Assembly: GCF_016741935.1 (NCBI RefSeq) | Contig: NZ_JAERRG010000005.1 | Span: 310,001 to 374,000, forward strand | From: Streptomyces endocoffeicus | GTDB taxonomy: Bacteria; Actinomycetota; Actinomycetes; Streptomycetales; Streptomycetaceae | Length of the DNA stretch: 64,000 bases | Direction of reading: 5' to 3' | Shown: positions 59,178-64,000 of the stretch, in pieces | Numbering within the stretch: position 1 is the stretch's first letter | Layout of the letters: the number at the start of each line of letters is the position of its first letter | Translations under genes and position numbers: made by a program | The notes under the pieces: model-generated | What the model saw: the letters and a program-made list of their open reading frames with translations, nothing else | Database searches by the model: none | Told to the model about the DNA's origin: nothing

Positions 59178-59830
59178 CCGGAAAGTTTAGTGATGGTGTG
59201 ACGCATTAGGAGCAGGGCGCGCACGTCACCCCTACCAAGTGCGAAACAGTCGGTAATGGCCGACACTTGCGCCACTACGTCTTGAGCCACGAGGTCCAGT
59301 AGGGAGTGCCCGCCGAACCTGCGGCCGTAGTCATTCACCGCGGCGGTGAAATGATCCCATGTTTCAGCCTTGAGGACCTGTGTACTAGGGAAGGGGACGA
59401 AGTGCCCTCTGAACCGGTCATTGTCTATGGGTTGACCCTTGCCGATGTTCTTATGCTCGTGTAGTGCGTCCATCTCCTCGTGGACGTAAGCGCTCAGGTT
59501 CATCCAGTGAAGTTGCTGAGAGTCCGGGTCGAATACTACCCCGAACATCGGAATGGATGACTCAAGCCATGTATTCAAGTCGACAGACTTGGCGGGGATA
59601 CCCCATATTCCGTTATGGAGGAAGCTCCTGCCGCTTTTCACTTGAATCGCGATTGTGTGCCCGGTGATTTCGCGGTCCTCTGTCAGGTCAACGAGTAGAT
59701 CTTTTCCGAAGTCATTTGCGGTATCTACCTCCTGCACCACGCATTCGCGAGCTTCTAGAAAATCCCGCAGTGCATTAACTCCTGCGCGTTCGGTGGCTTT
59801 CGTATTGCGAAGTCTCTTGCGCGGGGGCAT
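59072..59830 (-). CDS. DUF4365 domain protein, PD-(D/E)XK nuclease-like
   Basis: 252 codons from the ATG at 59830 (AGGATGG upstream). The DUF4365 core is KATERAGVNALRDFLEAREC, TANDFGKDLLVDLTEDREI and HTIAIQVKSGRSF, giving the D and Q-x-K residues of a PD-(D/E)XK nuclease. DUF4365 proteins are found in phage-defence and mobile contexts. The frame stops at a TAG soon after the seven-A run while the true C-terminus continues in the next frame. AT-richer than neighbours, consistent with transfer. Confidence 0.7.
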   Translation of the reverse strand: MPPRKRLRNTKATERAGVNALRDFLEARECVVQEVDTANDFGKDLLVDLTEDREITGHTIAIQVKSGRSFLHNGIWGIPAKSVDLNTWLESSIPMFGVVFDPDSQQLHWMNLSAYVHEEMDALHEHKNIGKGQPIDNDRFRGHFVPFPSTQVLKAETWDHFTAAVNDYGRRFGGHSLLDLVAQDVVAQVSAITDCFALGRGDVRALLLMRHTITKLSGWALMAAITALSHCAPHPDMAWSKKIGFLSGFGIK

Positions 59831-60266
59831 TGCCCATCCTGAGTGGTCGGAAAGTACTTTGGACACGAGAATGCCAGTTAGCTCTGGGTGAATGTGAGCG
59901 GTTCGGGCGGGACGGCGTGAGGCCGGCGTACTTTGGCCGGGAGCTGCTTTGGCGCGAGTGATCATGGTCCCTTACGCCGGCCCGCGGATCGGGCAGGCTT
60001 GTGTACCTGCCCGGTAGTGCCCGATGTGGGGCCATGATCTTCGAGGCTCGCGCCAAAGTGGCTGGCTAAAGTCGTGGAGCCGACCGCCCCAGCCACGATG
60101 CGTTCTGACCTCATCTCTGTGTGCCTGCCTCTTGGGCGGCCGCCCGCGCCCGCCCGGGGGAGCGGAGCGACGAGGGGTGCTTGAACCAGTAGAGAGGTTG
60201 TAACTCAGCCCGGCTGTCCTTCGCTCTAAAACTGACCTGGGCCACGGTAGAGCTGCTGACCGACGC
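59831..60266. other. 436-bp region with nested inverted repeats
   Basis: Between the DUF4365 start and the mannosidase terminator. It contains the cruciform-capable segment 59948-60057. The rest shows no gene. Confidence 0.55.
59948..60057. repeat. 110-bp nested inverted repeats
   Basis: Outer arms TTTGGCGCGAG (59948) and CTCGCGCCAAA (60047), next GATCATGG (59960) and CCATGATC (60032), inner GGGCAGG (59991) and CCTGCCC (60006). The symmetric layout suggests a recombination, replication or regulatory structure, or a structured RNA. Confidence 0.75.
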
Positions 60267-60299
60267 CGCCCGCCACCGGCCCCCGGCCGGTGGCGGGCG
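60267..60299. terminator. Terminator of the alpha-mannosidase gene
   Basis: CGCCCGCCACCGGCC and GGCCGGTGGCGGGCG form a perfect 15-bp stem with a CCC loop, 13 bp beyond the leftward stop codon. Confidence 0.9.
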
Positions 60300-60312
60300 A
60301 GGCGCTTTCCCG

Positions 60313-63300
60313 CTACCTCTGCGGTGCCAGGCGCACCCGTACCGCTGTGGTGCCCAGGCGGGGGATGTCCACGAGGATGTCGTTGCCGTCGAGGGTGGTG
60401 GGGCCGTCGGGGTCGCCGAGGTAGGTGGCGCGTTCCGCGGCTGTGATGGGGAAGCCGCAGTGGAGGCGGACCGTGCGCGGCTCCGGGGCGAAGGACTGGA
60501 GCCTTACCAGCAGGTCGACGCCGTCCTCACCCGGGACCGGGGCGGCGTCGCGGACCGCGATGCGGGCGTCGTCCACGGAGAGCAGCGCGAGTTCGGCCGG
60601 CCGGTCCGGGGCGGGGGCGCCGTGCGCCGGGACGCCGATCAGCGGGTGGTCGACCTCGTAGGCGGTGCGCAGTGCCAGGGCTTCGGCGTCGATGGTCTCG
60701 CCGCTCCGGCGGACGCCCACCGCGTAGCGGAAGGTGGTGTGGAAGGCCTGCTGGGACGGGAAGTTGGTGTCCCACAGGTTGTTGTGCACCCAGGAGTAGA
60801 CCGTGCCGGGCTGTCGCGGTGACGTCGAGTCGGGGAAGGGCGCGTAGGGCAGGGCGATGGTCTCCGGTTCGACCAGCGGCGCGTCCCTGGTGATCCAGGC
60901 GACGGGGCCGCCGTCGTCGGTCAGGGAGACGAACGACCTGACGGCACGCATGTGCTGGGGCGCGCCGGGTACGTGCGCGAGGCCGGTGCCGGTCAGGGCG
61001 CCGGTGATCTCGTACTGGACCGTGGGCCGCGACAGCGCGAACGGGAACGCGAGGTACGCGCTCTCCTTCGTCATGGTGGCGGGTTTGTCGAAGCGGTTGT
61101 CGATCACCAGGTGGGCGTCGTCGCGGCCGAGGCCGACCGTGGTGCGGGCCCGGCGGACGCCGTCCGCCGCGTACTCGTAGGTGAGGCGCTGGCCGAGGGC
61201 GTCGTCGACGCGTTCGAGGAGCACGGCGGGGCGGGCCAGGGTCCGGGAGCCGAGGAGTTCCAGCTCCTCGCTCACGGTGGTCTTGTTGGCCTGGTGGTTG
61301 TAGCCGCCCGCGGTGGTGTACGTGTCGTAGACGTAGCCGTTGAAGCCGACGACGGCGTCCTGGTCGACGAGTTCGCGGCCGGTGGCCTTCTCGACGAGGC
61401 TCGCCACACAGGCCCTGGTCAGGTCGATACGGACGCGCAGGTGGTCGTTCTCCAGGATCAGGTCGTCGGCGGTGGGCAGGGGTACGGCGCGGGCTTCGCG
61501 GTCCCCGTCCGCCTCGCCGTTCTCGTCCCCGTCGAGGCGGAGCGGAGCGGGGGAGGCCACCACCTTGCCGCCGTCCTCGCCGGTCACCGTCACGTCCAGC
61601 CGTACGAGGCCGAACGGCGGCACGTCGGGCACCTGGATGTGCAGCCACCGCCCGGCGTCCCGGTGGACCGGGTTGGTCTGCGCCTCCTGGACCAGCGGCA
61701 GTTCCGCGCCGGTGCGGCCGTCGGTCACCGACACCGCCCTCGTGAGGGGGACACGGCTCTCGCGCAGGAACACCGTCACGACCGAGGTGCGCGCGGCCGC
61801 CGTCGTGTTGACGGCCCAGTACGTCACATCGGCGTCGGCCGCGGTGGGCAGTACGGCGCCCAGCGCGGCCGAGGCGTGGTCGAGGAAGGTGTCGGCGTCG
61901 TTGTCGCCGTGCAGCGCGTACCCGTACTTCCAGTGCCACTGCTGCTCGCCCGACTCGCCGCCCGCGTCACCGTGGGTCCACGGGTCGGCGGCGCCCCAGG
62001 TGTGCTCGTTGAACAGGGACACCGACCGGTACACCTGGTCCGCGCCGCCGCGGGCGGCGGTGGCCAGGTCGGCGGTGGGCCCCGCGGGGGAGGCCAGGGC
62101 GGCGATGCCGTACAGCGTGGCGGCGTCGGTGACGGTGGACTGGGCGCGGCGCACCATGGCCTGGGGCCGGGCGCCCGAGCCGACGCCCTCGACCCACCAG
62201 TCGCCCCAGTCGCCCTCGAAGGCGGGGATGGCGTCGCCGAGGCGGGCCTCGGCGTCGGTGAAGAAGTCGGTGTTGGTGGACAGCCGCAGCCTGGGGCTGT
62301 CCCAGGTCTCGTTCCAGCGGCGTACGGTCTCGGCGAGGATCAGCCGCGGCGGCGCGTTGTCCCCGAAGTGGCCCTGCACCCTCAGGTGCAGCACGTCCCA
62401 CGGGTAGGGCTCGCGCTCGCCCGGCGCGGGGGCCGGTGAGCCGAGGAGCTCGGGCGGGAACGGGTAGGGGTTGGTCGCGAGCGACGTCAGATAGGCGGGC
62501 AGCAGGTCGTCCACCATGGCGTAGGAGGTGTCGAAGCCCAGCACGGGCCCCTCCATGTAGGCCAGGCCGTGGGGGCTGTCGGTCATCCACACCAGCACCT
62601 CCTTGCCCGACGGGGCGCGCCACCGGAACAGGCGCGGCAGCCGTGCCCCGCCGTTGGTGGTGGGCACCGAGCGCCCGGCCCAGTTGTGCGCCACCGACAG
62701 GTAGCGCACGCCCAGGGGGGACAGCGCGTCCGGCAGCCCGGCGACGGAGCCGGGCACGTCGGTCTGCATGGCCGAGCGGAAGTCGATCCCGTAGGTGTCC
62801 CGCACCCGGCGGGCCGGCCGCAGCAGTTCGTGGAGTTCGTCGGTGGAGCAGGTGTCGCTGTGGAGGTTGTACGGCATGGCCGTCAGCTCGATCTGACCGG
62901 CGCGGACCCGCTCGATGAACTCCGCGACCCGCTCCGGCGGCCGGACGGCGGCCCACTGCTCGAACGACCACAGCGACTCCACGGCCCACCGGAACCTGGC
63001 GTCGTCGGGCCAGCCGTCGGTGGTACGCGTCAGGTCGAGGCAGGAGTCGAGGAAGGCGACGTGTTCGCCGAGGACGGTGCCCTGCGGATCGGTGTAGCCG
63101 ATGTCCAGGTGCGAGTGGTGGACCAGGTGGATCGTCCAGTCCCGCGGCGGTTCCAGCGCGAAGGCGAGCACCGCCGAGGCGTCGCCGTTGCGGGCCTCGA
63201 TGCGCACGTCGCGGCGGTCGCGCTCCAGGGGGAGCATGAGGCGTGGTCCGCCGGGCGCGGGCAGCACCTCCACGGGCACCCGGCCACGGCCGGCGATCTC

Positions 63301-63522
63301 CGCCTCGAAGGTCCACTCGTCATGGCCAGGCGCGTCGCCGGAGATGAGGATGCGCACCCCGCGCCGGGCACCGGCGTCGTCGCGGCGTACGAGGTGTTCC
63401 GGCAGGGCCCGCAGTTCCGTGGTGCCGGCCCGCGCGGTGGCGGCGACGGCGAGGCCGATCATGCTCGTCCGGGCCTTGTCGGTGGACCAGCGGCGGTCGC
63501 GTACGAGGGCGCGCGTCGTCAT
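60313..63522 (-). CDS. GH38 family alpha-mannosidase
   Basis: Product 1069 residues, within the GH38 size range, no signal peptide, so cytosolic. Catalytic domain: H138-x-D140 of the zinc site in HHSHLDIGYTDP, nucleophile D255 in AMQTDVPGSV, substrate residues in TNGGARLPRLFRWRAPSGKE. The middle helical and C-terminal beta domains are present. It hydrolyses alpha-mannosides taken up by an ABC system; the co-directional permease gene 117 bp upstream supports that. Start ATG at 63522 after a GGGAGA site. Confidence 0.9.
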   Translation of the reverse strand: MTTRALVRDRRWSTDKARTSMIGLAVAATARAGTTELRALPEHLVRRDDAGARRGVRILISGDAPGHDEWTFEAEIAGRGRVPVEVLPAPGGPRLMLPLERDRRDVRIEARNGDASAVLAFALEPPRDWTIHLVHHSHLDIGYTDPQGTVLGEHVAFLDSCLDLTRTTDGWPDDARFRWAVESLWSFEQWAAVRPPERVAEFIERVRAGQIELTAMPYNLHSDTCSTDELHELLRPARRVRDTYGIDFRSAMQTDVPGSVAGLPDALSPLGVRYLSVAHNWAGRSVPTTNGGARLPRLFRWRAPSGKEVLVWMTDSPHGLAYMEGPVLGFDTSYAMVDDLLPAYLTSLATNPYPFPPELLGSPAPAPGEREPYPWDVLHLRVQGHFGDNAPPRLILAETVRRWNETWDSPRLRLSTNTDFFTDAEARLGDAIPAFEGDWGDWWVEGVGSGARPQAMVRRAQSTVTDAATLYGIAALASPAGPTADLATAARGGADQVYRSVSLFNEHTWGAADPWTHGDAGGESGEQQWHWKYGYALHGDNDADTFLDHASAALGAVLPTAADADVTYWAVNTTAAARTSVVTVFLRESRVPLTRAVSVTDGRTGAELPLVQEAQTNPVHRDAGRWLHIQVPDVPPFGLVRLDVTVTGEDGGKVVASPAPLRLDGDENGEADGDREARAVPLPTADDLILENDHLRVRIDLTRACVASLVEKATGRELVDQDAVVGFNGYVYDTYTTAGGYNHQANKTTVSEELELLGSRTLARPAVLLERVDDALGQRLTYEYAADGVRRARTTVGLGRDDAHLVIDNRFDKPATMTKESAYLAFPFALSRPTVQYEITGALTGTGLAHVPGAPQHMRAVRSFVSLTDDGGPVAWITRDAPLVEPETIALPYAPFPDSTSPRQPGTVYSWVHNNLWDTNFPSQQAFHTTFRYAVGVRRSGETIDAEALALRTAYEVDHPLIGVPAHGAPAPDRPAELALLSVDDARIAVRDAAPVPGEDGVDLLVRLQSFAPEPRTVRLHCGFPITAAERATYLGDPDGPTTLDGNDILVDIPRLGTTAVRVRLAPQR

Positions 63523-63560
63523 GTGTGTCTTCTCTCCCAGGGTGGTTCAGTGGTTCGTAT

Positions 63561-63660
63561 CAGGCCGTGGGCCGCGGGTTCAGGCCGTGGGCCGCGGGTT
63601 CGGGCCGTGGGCTGCGGGTTCGGGCCGTGAGCCGCGAGTTCAGGCCGTGAGCCGCAGGCT
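63561..63660. repeat. 20-bp tandem repeat running into a stop codon
   Basis: Five 20-bp units (63561, 63581, 63601, 63621, 63641) of C(A/G)GGCCGTG(G/A)GC(C/T)GCGGGTT. The junction of units 4 and 5 supplies TCA (63640-63642), the TGA stop of the permease gene. Confidence 0.95.
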
Positions 63661-64000
63661 GTTGACGAAGAAGCGCTGGAACACGAAGAAGAGGACCACG
63701 GTCGGCACCGAGGCGACGAGCGCGCCGGCGAGCACGACGGGCGGCCCCACCGTGGCGTAGTTGCCGTTGAGGTCGGCGAGGGTGGCCGTCACCGGCCGCA
63801 CGTTCGGGCTGAGCGACAGGGTGATGCCGAACAGCAGGTCGTTCCAGATCCAGGTGAACTGGAAGATGAACGCGGCCAGCAGCGCGTTCCTGGCCAGCGG
63901 CAGGTGGATCCGCAGGAACATCGACAGCCAGTTCACGCCGTCGAGCTGGGCCGCCTCGGAGATCTCCCGTGGCACGGTGAGCATGAAGTTGCGGTTGACG
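63640..64000 (-). CDS. Sugar ABC transporter permease (MalG-like), C-terminal part (runs off the right edge)
   Basis: The visible 120 codons are the C-terminal part of a carbohydrate ABC permease. The EAA loop REISEAAQLDGVNWLSMFLR and IHLPL is complete and contacts the ATPase. Two helices follow: NALLAAFIFQFTWIWNDLLF and GALVASVPTVVLFFVFQRFF. MalG/LacG type (family CUT1). It would import the mannoside or oligosaccharide cut by the downstream mannosidase. The stop codon lies in the repeat array. Confidence 0.9.
   Translation of the reverse strand, partial: VNRNFMLTVPREISEAAQLDGVNWLSMFLRIHLPLARNALLAAFIFQFTWIWNDLLFGITLSLSPNVRPVTATLADLNGNYATVGPPVVLAGALVASVPTVVLFFVFQRFFVNSLRLTA

Overview
The window is high-GC DNA with Streptomyces features: GTG and TTG starts, ATGA/GTGA stop-start overlaps, Tat-type signals, XRE/DUF5753 regulators, Ku plus split LigD functions, and a GPP34-family protein. 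It reads as an arm or accessory part of a Streptomyces chromosome. I see no rRNA, complete tRNA, CRISPR array or transposase.

Layout. 1-5.1 kb: start of a GPP34 gene, a D-Ala-D-Ala carboxypeptidase with a very long acidic, repetitive cytoplasmic tail, and a large membrane protein. 5.2-13.1 kb: a five-gene leftward operon of trypsin-like protease, PknG-like kinase, VWA protein, four-helix membrane protein and solute-binding protein. 13.6-15.7 kb: two IPT/TIG repeat proteins. 15.7-24.5 kb: a TetM/OtrA-type ribosomal protection factor, a GH30 hydrolase, a TetR/NmrA divergent pair, and Ku with LigD-polymerase and ATP-dependent ligase (NHEJ). 24.7-34.3 kb: a PLP deaminase-like enzyme, small regulators, an orphan solute-binding lipoprotein with a membrane partner, ArsR-SRPBCC, a methyltransferase, and a carnitine-catabolism operon under a rare XRE-TetR fusion regulator. 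34.5-51.6 kb: a receptor-type Ser/Thr kinase, secreted or lipoprotein hydrolases, TSUP and LysE exporters, RTX and FG-GAP proteins, a cupin, PobA, AraC/MerR regulators, an MFS pump and a frameshifted aldo/keto reductase.

51.7-60.1 kb looks like a mobile or decayed region. It holds translationally coupled XRE/tiny-gene sets, a GRDP-like/methyltransferase pair, a 3' fragment of tRNA-Arg(CCU) (probable att scar), a gene cut by a nonsense codon, a solitary DndB-like gene, and a DUF4365 nuclease-like gene split at a seven-T homopolymer in visibly lower-GC DNA. 60.3-64 kb: a GH38 alpha-mannosidase downstream of a sugar ABC permease cut by the window edge.

Two things stand out beyond individual genes. 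The five-gene protease-kinase-VWA-sensor-SBP operon resembles, and extends, the mycobacterial PknG/GlnX/GlnH sensing module. At least seven unrelated genes have their stop codon inside a short tandem duplication that runs into the downstream spacer. Start choices rest on ribosome-binding sites read by eye; family assignments rest on motif recognition, not on searches.
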